NCBI RefSeq assembly: GCF_001650915.1
Contig: NZ_LXYO01000004.1
Span: forward strand, 1 to 64,000
DNA: 64,000 nucleotides
DNA from: Marinobacter sp. EhC06
GTDB taxonomy: Bacteria; Pseudomonadota; Gammaproteobacteria; Pseudomonadales; Oleiphilaceae
Direction of reading: 5' to 3'
In this document: positions 29,454 through 38,653 of the stretch, one piece after another
Layout: every line of letters begins with the position of its first letter
Position numbering within the stretch: position 1 is the first letter of the stretch
Position numbers and translations under genes: made by a program
Notes under the pieces: model-generated
What the model saw: only the letters and a program-made list of their open reading frames with translations
Databases searched by the model: none
Told to the model about the DNA's origin: nothing

Positions 29454-30620
29454 ATGCCAGAATCCGGACCAGCGACTTTTTCCCTGGAAACCTGTTCCAG
29501 TATCAATGACATTCCCGCACGAGAGTGGGAGCGACTGGCAGGATGCACCAACCCTTTTCTTCGCTACGAGTTCTTCCAGGCTCTGGAAGAGTCCGGATGC
29601 ACATCGGCAGCCACAGGCTGGTCTCCGAAACACCTGGTGTTCAAGTCGGATGGCAGAATCGTCGGCCTGGCACCGGCTTACCTGAAAAGCCACTCCATGG
29701 GTGAATACGTTTTTGACTGGGCCTGGGCCGATGCCTACCAGCGACATGGCCTTGCCTATTACCCGAAGCTGTTGATCGCCATCCCGTTTACGCCCTCTGC
29801 CGGCCCCCGGTTGCTGCTGGATCCGGGCCTGCGAGAACAACTGACACCAGAACAGATTCATGACCTTCTGGACACGCTGACCGACAAACTGGGCGCCCAC
29901 TCCTGGCACCTTCTGTTCCCCGACAGCGAGGACCAGAAACTGCTCCACCAAGACCGGGAGTTGCACCGGATCGGATGCCAGTTCCACTGGCACAATCACG
30001 ATTACGGGAACTTCGATGGTTTTCTGGCAGCGCTGACTTCCCGCAAGCGAAAGTCCATACGCAAGGAGCGCCGCCAGGTTGCCGAACAGGGCATTTCCTT
30101 TACCCGCTTCCACGGCCGGGGCATTCCGGAACATGTGCTGTCTGCCTTCTACGTATTTTACCGGGCCACCTACCTGAAACGGGGCCAGCGGCCTTACCTG
30201 AACAGGCGCTTCTTTGAACTGCTTCTGGAGCAGTTACCCGAGCATGTGCACCTGGTCATCGCCGAGCACGAAGACGAAATGATTGCCGGAGCCCTGTTTC
30301 TGGCGGGCAAAACCACCCTCTATGGGCGCTACTGGGGGTGCCTGGACGAATACAACCACCTGCACTTCGAAACCTGTTATTACCAGGGCATCGAACTGGC
30401 TATGGACCTGGGGCTGAGCCATATCGACGCCGGCGCCCAGGGTGAACACAAACTGGTACGTGGCTTTGAGCCGGTAATTACCCATTCATGGCATGGAATT
30501 CGGCACCCCGGCTTCCGCGAGGCCATCGAGAACTTCACCCACGAAGAAGCGGAACACGTGCTCGGTTATTTCGAAGACGCCAAATCCGTTCTGCCCTTCC
30601 GTCAGCAAGAGCAGGATTAG
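29454..30620 (+). CDS. FemAB/DUF482-like acyltransferase-fold protein
   Basis: This 388-residue protein matches the DUF482 layout: NPFLRYEFFQALEESG followed by TGWSPKHLVF near the start, a central region with RKRKSIRKERRQVAEQGISF, and HFETCYYQGIELAMDLGLSHIDAGAQGEHKLVRGFEP towards the end. The family has a tandem GNAT fold like FemABX enzymes that add amino acids to peptidoglycan precursors, and is often labelled peptidoglycan biosynthesis, but the reaction is unproven. AAGGAG lies 12 bases ahead of the chosen ATG. It is divergent from the two-component operon. Confidence 0.85.
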   Translation: MPESGPATFSLETCSSINDIPAREWERLAGCTNPFLRYEFFQALEESGCTSAATGWSPKHLVFKSDGRIVGLAPAYLKSHSMGEYVFDWAWADAYQRHGLAYYPKLLIAIPFTPSAGPRLLLDPGLREQLTPEQIHDLLDTLTDKLGAHSWHLLFPDSEDQKLLHQDRELHRIGCQFHWHNHDYGNFDGFLAALTSRKRKSIRKERRQVAEQGISFTRFHGRGIPEHVLSAFYVFYRATYLKRGQRPYLNRRFFELLLEQLPEHVHLVIAEHEDEMIAGALFLAGKTTLYGRYWGCLDEYNHLHFETCYYQGIELAMDLGLSHIDAGAQGEHKLVRGFEPVITHSWHGIRHPGFREAIENFTHEEAEHVLGYFEDAKSVLPFRQQEQD

Positions 30621-30667
30621 CTTCTATACTGAATTACCATACAGGAATTGCGCGGGGGTCAGAGACT

Positions 30668-31333
30668 ATGGATACAGACCCATTATGGAACATGATATCG
30701 GCAGGCAGCCTCCCGCTGCTGCTGGCTGCGGGAGCCATGGTGTTTGCGCTTATCGCGCTGTTTCTCGGCTCGGGAGCACGGCGCCGCCACCAGGATCAGA
30801 TGGCAGCACTGCGCGAGCGCTCCGACACCCTCTGGCGAGAAGTTGACGACATTCGGGTCGCGCAATTCAACCGTCCCGGTGAGGCGGGTAACGGCGGGAC
30901 GGGCTCGTCGGTCGAGGAAGCCCTCTACCACACAGAAGTGGAAGCCTACAGCAAGATCTGGCCCCAGGTTTGGCATCTCCACGAACGCCTGGGCATGTTC
31001 CTCAGGGCGGTTGAAGCGGGCGAAGCCGCGGGTGAACTGAGGCTGGAAGCCCGCAATGCAGCCCTGGAGGCACGCAATCTATTAAACAGGAGCCGTCCCT
31101 TCTGTACCGAATCCGTCGAAGAACTGGTGACCCGGCTCATCGATGCCGAGATCAAGGCACACCTGGCGGCCTGCCAGTATCTGGATCTGCTCAAAGACGT
31201 CTCCAGCGCTTCATCCAACCACGACCGCCGGGTACTGCAGGACAAATGCCACAGTCTGCATGAGGGCGAGGCCCGGGAACTAATGAACCAGCTGGCTTCG
31301 TCCATCCGGCACCGGGCAATTCGAAGCAGCTAA
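30668..31333 (+). CDS. membrane-anchored hypothetical protein
   Basis: This 221-residue protein has one N-terminal transmembrane segment (about residues 14-35, LPLLLAAGAMVFALIALFLG) followed by a cytoplasmic, charged, mostly helical part with probable coiled-coil character (Arg/Glu/Leu-rich). I do not recognise a family. It follows the DUF482-like gene by 47 bases on the same strand and could be co-transcribed. Confidence 0.75.
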   Translation: MDTDPLWNMISAGSLPLLLAAGAMVFALIALFLGSGARRRHQDQMAALRERSDTLWREVDDIRVAQFNRPGEAGNGGTGSSVEEALYHTEVEAYSKIWPQVWHLHERLGMFLRAVEAGEAAGELRLEARNAALEARNLLNRSRPFCTESVEELVTRLIDAEIKAHLAACQYLDLLKDVSSASSNHDRRVLQDKCHSLHEGEARELMNQLASSIRHRAIRSS

Positions 31334-31344
31334 AACTCGGTTAT

Positions 31345-31560
31345 TCAGCTGTTAGCGATACGAAACCCGACTTTCATCACAACCTGGTAATGGCCTACCT
31401 TGCCGTCGACGATATGGCCGCGGGTTTCGGTTACCTCAAACCACTCCATGTTGCGGACACTTTTTCCACACTCCTCAAGCGCGTTCTCGATTGCATCTTC
31501 AATGCTTTTCTTTGAAGAACCGACAATTTCGACTTTTTTGTACACGTGATGGTCAGACAT
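31345..31560 (-). CDS. dodecin flavin-binding protein
   Basis: Dodecins are 12-subunit shells that store or buffer flavins. The 71-residue sequence fits: HVYKKVEIVGSSKKSIEDAIENAL, the Trp-containing NMEWFEVTETRGHI flavin-stacking motif, and VGHYQVVMKVGFRI. GGAGGG precedes the ATG at 31560; a longer reading to 31647 lacks support. Confidence 0.94.
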   Translation of the reverse strand: MSDHHVYKKVEIVGSSKKSIEDAIENALEECGKSVRNMEWFEVTETRGHIVDGKVGHYQVVMKVGFRIANS

Positions 31561-31752
31561 AAAACCCTCCTGAAACTTGCAGCTTGTATCTTTGAGCCTA
31601 GAAGAGAAGCCTGATGCCGGCAAACCAAGGCCCAGCGCCGTCCTCATCCGCCAACTAACGGGTGACGTATCTGTTCGCTACAATCAATGTAGTGATCCGG
31701 AACTTTCTACGGCCAAAGGGTCCCGGATATCCTCACGCTTGGGACTGGGTTC

Positions 31753-32526
31753 ATGAAACGATTTCTGAAATACACCGGCTGGTTGGTCGGTGCCGTACTC
31801 CTGCTGCTGTCCGGCCCGATCCTGCTTGCCACGAGCGGAAGCCTGCAGGGGGCTGAGAGCTGGCAAACAGCAACCCGGGAGAGTGCCCGGATTGCGCCTT
31901 TGCCAGAGCAGGCCGAGGAAGCCATCGTTCAGGTGTATGGCGCCCGGGCCTGGAGTTGGCGGGGTTACTTTGCCGTCCATACCTGGATAGCCACCAAGGA
32001 AAAAGGCGCCAGCCACTATCGTGTTCATGAGGTAACCGGATGGCGCAGCTACGTGGTCAATTCCCGCCCGGGTGAGCCGGACAGGCACTGGTACGGAGCG
32101 AAACCGGAACTCTATGCCGACATCCGCGGTGAAGAGGCCGAAAAGCTTATTCCCGACATCTACCAGGCGGTGGAATCCTACCCCTACCCGACCGAATATG
32201 AAGCCTGGCCCGGCCCGAACAGCAATACCTTCGTGGCCTGGGTAATACGGGACGTTCCGGGGCTGGATGTTGCCTTGCCCAACCATGCCATTGGTAAGGA
32301 CTTCCTCGGCGACCGAGTGATAGCAGAGGTTCCGGGTGGCACTGGCTATCAGTTCTCGTTGGGCGGGTACTTTGGTGTACTAGCGGGTATTCGGGAAGGC
32401 CTGGAGTTGAATCTTCTGGGCCTTTCCTTCGGTATCAATCCGCTGGCTTTGGGGGTCAAATTGCCGGGCATCGGCGAATTAGCGCTAAGAAACCCCAATC
32501 CGATGCCCAAGCCCTCCATGGAGTAA
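31753..32526 (+). CDS. DUF3750 protein
   Basis: This 257-residue protein has an N-terminal transmembrane segment or signal (KYTGWLVGAVLLLLSGPILLA) and a DUF3750 domain: EAIVQVYGARAWSWRGYFAVHTWIA, HYRVHEVTGWRSYVVNS, and PNSNTFVAWVIRDVPGLDVALP. The Asn/Ser/His-bearing pattern recalls papain-like cell-wall folds, but activity is unknown. It ends just before a cloverleaf palindrome. Confidence 0.9.
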   Translation: MKRFLKYTGWLVGAVLLLLSGPILLATSGSLQGAESWQTATRESARIAPLPEQAEEAIVQVYGARAWSWRGYFAVHTWIATKEKGASHYRVHEVTGWRSYVVNSRPGEPDRHWYGAKPELYADIRGEEAEKLIPDIYQAVESYPYPTEYEAWPGPNSNTFVAWVIRDVPGLDVALPNHAIGKDFLGDRVIAEVPGGTGYQFSLGGYFGVLAGIREGLELNLLGLSFGINPLALGVKLPGIGELALRNPNPMPKPSME

Positions 32527-32532
32527 ACAGAC

Positions 32533-32643
32533 GGTCCGGCCGGGGGCAAGGCTCCCAAAAAACGCTGTGAATACGTCCGTGTACGCTTGGCTCCGCCATC
32601 CCTGGCTCCGCACATTTTTGGGAGCCTTGCCCCCGACCGGCCC
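32533..32643. repeat. cloverleaf palindrome copy 4
   Basis: Arms 32533-32561 and 32615-32643 pair at 27 of 29 positions. The 53-base centre reads ACGCTGTGAA, a short ACG-TC-CGT hairpin, CGCTTGG, then CTCCGCCATCCCTGGCTCCG. It lies between convergent genes (DUF3750 and the EF-hand-like gene); the inner A-run/T-run of the arms could make it a terminator as well. Confidence 0.9.
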
Positions 32644-32660
32644 TGCCTCGGAGTCGATCG

Positions 32661-33977
32661 CTACAAGCTGGCAAACTCCAGATACCGGCTCGCCGCCTGC
32701 TTCTTTTCGTCCTGGCTATTCAGCATTTCCAAACGCATCTTGTCGATCAGCTTCAGGTAATCCACGATCGGCGACTCGGGCTTGCCGGATTCTTTCGACT
32801 CTTCGATAAACGCCTTCTGCTTCTCGCGGATTTCGTTGAGCTTCTCAAGCGCCGAGCGGATCGCCTCCACCCGCGCCTCGACAAGGCCGTTACCACCCCG
32901 ATCCGGCGAACCACGATCGCTACTCAGCACAGTCTCCGCAGCCGGCGCGTCGGCGGTGTTCTGCTCCGCGAGGTCCATTTCCTCCAGGGTGCGGACCTCG
33001 CCGTCGGTGGTCAGGTAAATGCCGGAACTCTTGATCTGGCCGAGGGGTACACCCTGGCTGTTGGCGAGGGTGAAGCGGTCTTCCACATTGTCCACGTATA
33101 GGGCTTGAACCCCGACCTCGCCAAGGGATTTGAGAGCCTGCGAGCCATCCGCGGTTTGCACCCAAACGGACAGCGACGCGAAGATCTCATCATTGGCATC
33201 GATCCAGCGGTTGCCGTCGTCATCGAACCTGGCCAGCTCGCCGAAACCGGAACCGCTCCGGGGACCGAAAAGTTCAGTGCCATCGTCCACCTTGCCGTTG
33301 CCATTGCGGTCCAGCACCAGGTAGCCGCTGCCGCTGCCCAGGGTGGCAAACTGGCCGGTTTCTCCATCACCGTTCAGATCGAACTCGAACAGCGTGTCGG
33401 TCAGGCGCGCGGTGGCATTGCCGAAGTTGATCACCAGAGGATCGGTGAGCGGCCGCTCCTGGATCTGGACCAGCTCCGAGTACTCGTAGGTCCGGGACTG
33501 GGACTGTCGCAGGGAAAGTGTGAAATCAATGGTTTCGCCGTTTTCGAGGCTTATGGTGCCGGTGGAGGCAAAGCTTCTGGATTCGCTCTCGGAGTAGAAC
33601 ATGTAGCGCCCGGCTGAAACTGAGAGGCTGCCGCGACCCTCGACGCCGGCATCACCGCCCAGAGCCGCACGGCTCACACTCAGCGCCTGTTGGCCCATCA
33701 GAAACAGCTCCGAGGTTTTCTCGGCGAGCTGGGCACTGGTGAACACGCTCTGCTGACCGTTGCCGGTTACCGTACTGCTGCCGCTGAAAGCGAGTTGCTC
33801 CTGGCTGCTGTAACGGTAGGCGGCCTGGCGCATAAGTGTCAGCTCTGAGCCCACTGCATTCGCGTTGGCCTGGGGCGCAGCCGGCGCTTGTCGGCTAATG
33901 CGCAGTTGGGTGCTGTCGAAAGCCGATACCTGGCGGGAACTGTCCTGGAAAAGCGAAATCTGGCTGGAGGAAATCAT
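32661..33977 (-). CDS. protein with EF-hand-like calcium loops
   Basis: This 438-residue protein has no signal peptide. The N-terminal half is Ser/Gln-rich with beta-like stretches. Between about residues 197 and 265 it has three EF-hand/dockerin-like loops: DLNGDGETGQF, DRNGNGKVDDGTELFG and DDDGNRWIDANDEIF. The C-terminal 70 residues are a charged helix. The family occurs as hypothetical protein in marine gammaproteobacteria. Calcium-dependent folding after export by a type I or other secretion route is possible, but no secretion gene is adjacent. Confidence 0.85.
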   Translation of the reverse strand: MISSSQISLFQDSSRQVSAFDSTQLRISRQAPAAPQANANAVGSELTLMRQAAYRYSSQEQLAFSGSSTVTGNGQQSVFTSAQLAEKTSELFLMGQQALSVSRAALGGDAGVEGRGSLSVSAGRYMFYSESESRSFASTGTISLENGETIDFTLSLRQSQSRTYEYSELVQIQERPLTDPLVINFGNATARLTDTLFEFDLNGDGETGQFATLGSGSGYLVLDRNGNGKVDDGTELFGPRSGSGFGELARFDDDGNRWIDANDEIFASLSVWVQTADGSQALKSLGEVGVQALYVDNVEDRFTLANSQGVPLGQIKSSGIYLTTDGEVRTLEEMDLAEQNTADAPAAETVLSSDRGSPDRGGNGLVEARVEAIRSALEKLNEIREKQKAFIEESKESGKPESPIVDYLKLIDKMRLEMLNSQDEKKQAASRYLEFASL

Positions 33978-34065
33978 GGCTTTGGGTACCTGTAATCACT
34001 ACACAGGTGTATCGGCCGGGAGACGCCAGACTTGAGCAGTTTTTAAGCACTTCAGATTCGAGAGG

Positions 34066-34377
34066 TCAGGCCAGGTACCGAACGATTCCGGCGGCAGCAA
34101 TGCCGGCTGCAATGGCCGGCAGAGGCTTGCGTAATACCAGCATGGTAACGGCAGTCGTAATCAGGGCCGCCAGGGCTCCGGCGTCACCAGTCACCGCCAT
34201 GGGCACGATAATGGCAACCAGGACTGAGCTGGCCATGGTATTGATGAAGCTCTCAATCCGCGGATTGATCTTCACGAACGACATAACGAACGCCCCACCG
34301 AAGCGAGTCACCAGTGTGACGGCCGTCATGACCGCAATCAGGAACAGAATGCCGGCCGTGGTGGTTTCAACGGTCAT
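34066..34377 (-). CDS. azlD: AzlD-family branched-chain amino acid exporter subunit
   Basis: This is a 103-residue small membrane protein with three to four helices (GILFLIAVMTAVTLVTRFGGAFVM, SFINTMASSVLVAIIVPMAV). It forms an exporter with AzlC. The ATG at 34377 overlaps the azlC end by 11 bases, so the two are translationally coupled. Confidence 0.92.
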   Translation of the reverse strand: MTVETTTAGILFLIAVMTAVTLVTRFGGAFVMSFVKINPRIESFINTMASSVLVAIIVPMAVTGDAGALAALITTAVTMLVLRKPLPAIAAGIAAAGIVRYLA

Positions 34378-35107
34378 GGTCGCTTCCCTCCACACCTGCA
34401 GCTTGCTTGCGTTCAAGCCAGAAGAAGCCAATCGCGCCGCCCGCCAGGGCACCGACCACCACATGGGTGTTGGGTGGTAGCCATCGCCAGGCCGCCAATG
34501 AGGCCAACGCCGCAACGGCCCAGGCTACAAGTACCCTTGGGGACTTTTTCCCACCCAACGCCATTGCCAGCAGGAAGCAGCCGAGGACCATGTCCAGCCC
34601 GAGGGCTTTGGGATTCTGTAGCAACCCACCAAAGTAGACACCCAGGCCGGTGCCGATAATCCAGGCCAGCCACAGCGCCAGGCCACCACCGAGGATCACC
34701 TCCAGGTTACGCCGGCCACTCTGGTATTCCTGGGCAGAGACAGCCCAGTTGGCGTCTGTCAGCAGCAACAAGAGACCGTAACGCTTGCCTGGCGAGACAT
34801 CCCTCAGCATCGGGTAAAGCGAAGCGCCCATGAGCAGATGGCGGGAGTTAATGGCAAAGACCACAGCAATCATCGGGAGGACAGATACTTCGGCGCCCCA
34901 CATGTCGACGGCTGCAAACTGGGACGCCCCGGCAAAGACCGTGGCACTCATCAGCACAGCCTGGAGCGGTTCAAGGCCTTTCTGGGTAGCTGCCAAACCG
35001 AAGGCAGCGCCAAACGCCACCACAAACAATGAGATGGGAAGTAGCCGGAAGAACTCCACCCGCACCCGGGCCGGCTGAAGCTGATAAGAATAGGAAGCGA
35101 CAGACAT
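34367..35107 (-). CDS. azlC: AzlC-family branched-chain amino acid exporter
   Basis: This 246-residue inner-membrane protein has six to seven helices. The family signature is GAAFGLAATQKGLEPLQAVLMSATVFAGASQFAAVDMW followed by AVVFAINSRHLLMGASLYP. AzlCD (YgaZH-type) pumps out leucine, isoleucine and valine. Leucine dehydrogenase lies 0.9 kb away on the other strand, so the area is a branched-chain amino acid neighbourhood. Confidence 0.93.
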   Translation of the reverse strand: MSVASYSYQLQPARVRVEFFRLLPISLFVVAFGAAFGLAATQKGLEPLQAVLMSATVFAGASQFAAVDMWGAEVSVLPMIAVVFAINSRHLLMGASLYPMLRDVSPGKRYGLLLLLTDANWAVSAQEYQSGRRNLEVILGGGLALWLAWIIGTGLGVYFGGLLQNPKALGLDMVLGCFLLAMALGGKKSPRVLVAWAVAALASLAAWRWLPPNTHVVVGALAGGAIGFFWLERKQAAGVEGSDHDR

Positions 35108-35176
35108 CAGGGGAAACTAGGCCAGTTTCCCCAATACGCGTATAGGTAGTTCCCGAAGAAACCACCAAATCTGAGA

Positions 35177-35719
35177 CTAATGGACGAGGTGTATGCGTCC
35201 GTCTCCTGCTGCAAACGGATTGTTGAAACTGCTGCCCTCGCCCTGCAATTCTGCTTCCGGATGATTCCGGGCCATCAGGCGCTTCATCTGTTGTAAGTCG
35301 GGCCGTGGCACGTCAACCATGACCAGATGACGGCCAGCCTCAATGTCACTGTGGTATTTGCGGATTCGGTAGTTCTCGGTACCAATGCCGCCAAAGCCCC
35401 CGAGCCAGCCGCCTGCAATGATGGCGAACGCACCCATGGCCACATAGGCTGCGAGTGGCCACCCAAGACCTCCCCAGGTTGCCAGGGGTACGACGAAAAA
35501 CAGCGTGAAAAGTGCGCCAATGATCATACCGCGTTCAACAAACCTTGGCAGATCGGTCCTGTCCAGCACACTCGCTGAATGCAGTCGGTGGGTATACAGG
35601 CCGGCTTCATCCTTGCTGACAATGTGAAAACGCCAGTCTGTGATCCCGCGTTCGTGCAGGTCTTGTGAGATTTCCTCGAGACTGTCGATGGAGTCCACAA
35701 GATAAAAGAGCCGTTTCAT
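35177..35719 (-). CDS. two-helix membrane protein, unknown
   Basis: This 180-residue protein has a cytoplasmic N-terminal domain (about 1-62: FYLVDSIDSLEEISQDLHERG, HIVSKDEAGLY) that looks like a small alpha-beta fold, then two membrane helices (66-88, 90-112) with Gly-rich turns, and a C-terminal domain ending with DVPRPDLQQMKRLMARNHPEAE. The layout is like general stress (YflT/DUF1269-like) membrane proteins, without a firm match. AGGAGGTGA is a near-perfect ribosome site, suggesting strong expression. Confidence 0.8.
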   Translation of the reverse strand: MKRLFYLVDSIDSLEEISQDLHERGITDWRFHIVSKDEAGLYTHRLHSASVLDRTDLPRFVERGMIIGALFTLFFVVPLATWGGLGWPLAAYVAMGAFAIIAGGWLGGFGGIGTENYRIRKYHSDIEAGRHLVMVDVPRPDLQQMKRLMARNHPEAELQGEGSSFNNPFAAGDGRIHLVH

Positions 35720-36045
35720 GATTCACCTCCTCTGAGCAAATCTGAGAAAGACACCCTGCGTTGATTATAATTTAACCAGAGCCGGTAACCCCATGATTGC
35801 TGGAACCGTTTTACGATAAGCCGGGACAGCATATGCCGCCTGTTTCTAATCGTTCACTTTTGCATGTTGACGTTAACGTCAATTGCGGCTAGTTTGTTTT
35901 TCGTCCAGCCCCAAAAGGGCATCTCCATCGGAAATCCCGATGGAAATATCGGACACCTGAAATCGGAACGCCGGCCACAAGCCGGTCGACAAGAACAAGA
36001 TACCCGCTCATGCCGAGATCCGGCCCAGTGGGAGAGGATTTCACA
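35720..36045. other. 326-base region upstream of leucine dehydrogenase
   Basis: This divergent gap contains the 16-bp palindrome at 35867-35882, a CCATCGG-AAATC-CCGATGG hairpin at 35925-35943, and a shorter CCGGC/GCCGG stem near 35980. The long leader after the palindrome suggests the promoter lies near the palindrome and the mRNA has a 5' untranslated region. An in-frame ATG at 36010 has no ribosome site. Confidence 0.6.
35867..35882. promoter_or_regulatory. LiuR-like operator palindrome
   Basis: TTGACGTTAACGTCAA is a perfect 16-bp palindrome. It resembles, from memory, the motif of LiuR, a MerR-family regulator of branched-chain amino acid degradation in proteobacteria. Its place 163 bases before the leucine dehydrogenase start supports that reading. 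Confidence 0.7.
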
Positions 36046-37143
36046 ATGCTATTCAGCCATCCCGAGTTCGATAACCACGAACATCTGTCCTTTTTCTGCG
36101 ATCCCGAAACCGGTCTCAAGGCCATAGTTGCTATCCATAACACCTCCCGCGGCCCTGCACTGGGCGGCTGCCGGATGTTTCCCTATGCCTCTGATGAAGA
36201 AGCCCTGCGCGATGTCCTGCGACTGTCACGGGGCATGACCTACAAATCCGCCCTGGCCAATCTGGATCTGGGTGGCGGCAAATCGGTGATTATCGGTGAC
36301 CCACGCAAACAGAAAACCGAAGCCCTGATGGAAGCCATGGGGCGCCATCTCGAGAGCCTGGGCGGCCAGTACATAGCGGCTGAAGATTCCGGCACCAGCG
36401 TCCCCGACCTCAAGGTAATGGGCCGGCATACGCGCCACGTGGCCGGAATTGCCTCACGCACCGGATTCGACGGCAACCCCAGCAACGGCGATCCATCACC
36501 GGCAACCGCCTACGGCACCTTTATCGGCCTGAAAGCAGCGGTAAAACACAAACTCGGCCGCGAAAACCTGAACGGGTTGAAGGTGGCCATCCAGGGCATC
36601 GGCAATGTCGGCTTCCGGCTGGCCAGACACCTGAGGGACGCCGGCGCTGAACTCTGGGTGTATGACATCCACGAGGACAATATGCAGCGGGCGGTGGATC
36701 AGCTGGGGGCCAGACCGGCAGCGGCCGAGGACATTCTGTCCCTGCCGGTAGACGTGGTTGCGCCCTGCGCCATGGGCGCGGTATTGAACGACAACAGCAT
36801 TCCCCTACTGCAGGCCCGCATTGTCGCCGGCGCCGCCAACAATCTGCTGGAACACCCGGAGCACGATGCCATGCTGCGGGACCGGGGCATTCTCTATGCA
36901 CCGGATTTTGCCATTAACGCCGGTGGCATCATCGATGTGTTCTACGAGCGCACCGGAGCCACACCGGAAACGGTTCGCGCCCACGTCGAGACCATTGGCG
37001 ACACCCTGACCGAAATCTTCAACCGTTCCGACCGCTCGGGGCGCCCCACCGGGGAGATCGCCAACGAACTGGCCGAAGAACGGTTCAAAAAGCACACCGC
37101 CGGAGCCAGCCTGGCGCCCGAGCGGTTGGCTCGCACCGGCTGA
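36046..37143 (+). CDS. leucine dehydrogenase
   Basis: This 365-residue Glu/Leu/Phe/Val dehydrogenase deaminates leucine, valine and isoleucine reversibly with NAD. The substrate loop [10 protein letters not shown], the lysine-bearing [20 protein letters not shown] (Lys67 and Lys79), [11 protein letters not shown] and the Rossmann motif [17 protein letters not shown] are all present; length matches leucine dehydrogenases rather than 450-residue glutamate dehydrogenases. The ATG at 36046 follows GAGAGGA; the upstream ATG at 36010 has no site. A LiuR-like palindrome upstream and azlCD nearby support the branched-chain assignment. Confidence 0.93.
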   Translation: MLFSHPEFDNHEHLSFFCDPETGLKAIVAIHNTSRGPALGGCRMFPYASDEEALRDVLRLSRGMTYKSALANLDLGGGKSVIIGDPRKQKTEALMEAMGRHLESLGGQYIAAEDSGTSVPDLKVMGRHTRHVAGIASRTGFDGNPSNGDPSPATAYGTFIGLKAAVKHKLGRENLNGLKVAIQGIGNVGFRLARHLRDAGAELWVYDIHEDNMQRAVDQLGARPAAAEDILSLPVDVVAPCAMGAVLNDNSIPLLQARIVAGAANNLLEHPEHDAMLRDRGILYAPDFAINAGGIIDVFYERTGATPETVRAHVETIGDTLTEIFNRSDRSGRPTGEIANELAEERFKKHTAGASLAPERLARTG

Positions 37144-37165
37144 GCTGACACCGGCGCACCCCTCA

Positions 37166-37191
37166 GGAAGCTGCAGATAGCTGCAGCTTCC
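37166..37191 (+). terminator. hairpin after leucine dehydrogenase
   Basis: GGAAGCTGCAG (37166-37176) pairs perfectly with CTGCAGCTTCC (37181-37191) around a four-base loop. The following CTCTTAAA is a weak T-tract. Confidence 0.6.
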
Positions 37192-37234
37192 CTCTTAAAC
37201 CCTGATACAAAAACAAATACTCCGGGAGATAGTT

Positions 37235-38647
37235 ATGTCTGTTACTTCATCAGATTCCGCCAGCCATTCAGGAGCGCTTGAAGGTTCAAACGCCCAACGC
37301 GGGCTCTGGTCATCACGCCTTGCCTTTATTCTTGCCGCCACCGGCTCCGCCGTAGGCCTGGGTAATATCTGGAAATTCCCCTATGTGACCGGTGAGAACG
37401 GGGGCGGCGCCTTTGTTCTGGTTTATCTGCTGTGCATCGCGGTCGTCGGTATTCCGATCATGATGGCGGAAGTCATGATCGGCCGTCGCGGTGGTCGAAG
37501 CCCCGTCAAGAGCCTGAGCCTGATTGCCGAACGGGACCGCCTCAACCCGGTCTGGAAGGTGGTCGGTGCCATCGGCATTCTGGCGGGTTTCCTGATTCTC
37601 TCGTTCTATTCGGTCATTGGCGGTTGGGCGATTTCCTACGTGGGTACAACCGCCAGCGGCCAGATTGCCGGTCAGTCGGCAGATGCCATCGGCGCTATCT
37701 TCTCCGGCCTTCTCAGCGATCCCACCACCCTGCTCGCCTGGCATACGCTGTTCATGGCGCTGGTGATGGTTGTGGTCGTGCGGGGTGTTCGCTCGGGCCT
37801 TGAGCGGGCGGTCAGCATCCTGATGCCGGCCCTGTTCGTGCTTCTGTTGATTGTTGTGGGCTATGCGATGACAACCGGACACTTTGCCCAGGCTGCGGCG
37901 TTCCTGTTTCAGCCGGATTTTTCCAAGCTCACAACGTCCGGGATCCTGGTGGCGCTGGGCCACGCATTCTTCACCCTTAGCCTGGGTATGGCGGTGATGA
38001 TGGCCTACGGCTCCTACCTGCCCAAGAATATTTCCATCGCCAAGACCTCCATCACTGTGTCGGTCATCGACACCGGTGTGGCGCTGCTCGCAGGCCTGGC
38101 CATTTTCCCGATCGTCTTCGCCAATGGTCTTGAACCAGGCGCTGGCCCGGGGCTGATCTTCCAGACCCTGCCGCTGGCCTTCGGCCAGATGCCCATGGGC
38201 TCCCTGTTCGGCACCCTGTTTTTCGTATTGCTGATCTTCGCCGCCTGGACATCGGGGATTTCACTGCTGGAGCCCATTGTGGAATGGCTGGAGGAGCGTA
38301 AAGGCATGAACCGCACCGTCAGCACACTGGGCGCAGGTTTTGTCTGCTGGGGACTGGGTATCGCCTCGATTCTGTCCCTGAACCTCTGGTCCGACTTCGC
38401 ACCCCTGGGCTTTGTGCCTGTGCTGGAAGGCAAGACCATTTTCGACCTGCTGGACTTCTTCACTGCCAACATCATGCTGCCCCTGGGCGGCTTGCTGGTT
38501 GCCCTGTTTGCAGGCTGGGTGATGTCGCGCGAGGCCATGGAGAAAGAACTGGCGCTGTCCCCGGGCATGTTCAACCTGTGGCTGATCACTGTGCGGTTCA
38601 TTACCCCGGTGGCCGTGGCTGTAGTATTTATCTACAACCTGATGTAA
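37235..38647 (+). CDS. sodium-dependent NSS-family transporter
   Basis: This 470-residue neurotransmitter:sodium symporter-type protein has about 11-12 helices. The signature RLAFILAATGSAVGLGNIWKFPYVTGENGGGAFVLVYL (about 28-65) is the helix 1-2 region that binds Na+ and substrate. Bacterial members such as LeuT, MhsT and TnaT carry amino acids. Its position after leucine dehydrogenase suggests a hydrophobic amino acid substrate, which is inference. A GGGAG ribosome site precedes ATG. Confidence 0.94.
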   Translation: MSVTSSDSASHSGALEGSNAQRGLWSSRLAFILAATGSAVGLGNIWKFPYVTGENGGGAFVLVYLLCIAVVGIPIMMAEVMIGRRGGRSPVKSLSLIAERDRLNPVWKVVGAIGILAGFLILSFYSVIGGWAISYVGTTASGQIAGQSADAIGAIFSGLLSDPTTLLAWHTLFMALVMVVVVRGVRSGLERAVSILMPALFVLLLIVVGYAMTTGHFAQAAAFLFQPDFSKLTTSGILVALGHAFFTLSLGMAVMMAYGSYLPKNISIAKTSITVSVIDTGVALLAGLAIFPIVFANGLEPGAGPGLIFQTLPLAFGQMPMGSLFGTLFFVLLIFAAWTSGISLLEPIVEWLEERKGMNRTVSTLGAGFVCWGLGIASILSLNLWSDFAPLGFVPVLEGKTIFDLLDFFTANIMLPLGGLLVALFAGWVMSREAMEKELALSPGMFNLWLITVRFITPVAVAVVFIYNLM

Positions 38648-38653
38648 CCACCG

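Noticed and set aside
32533..32643. Palindromes as plain Rho-independent terminators only
   Set aside because: The conserved branched centre and one copy between divergent genes are not explained by termination alone, though some copies may also terminate.
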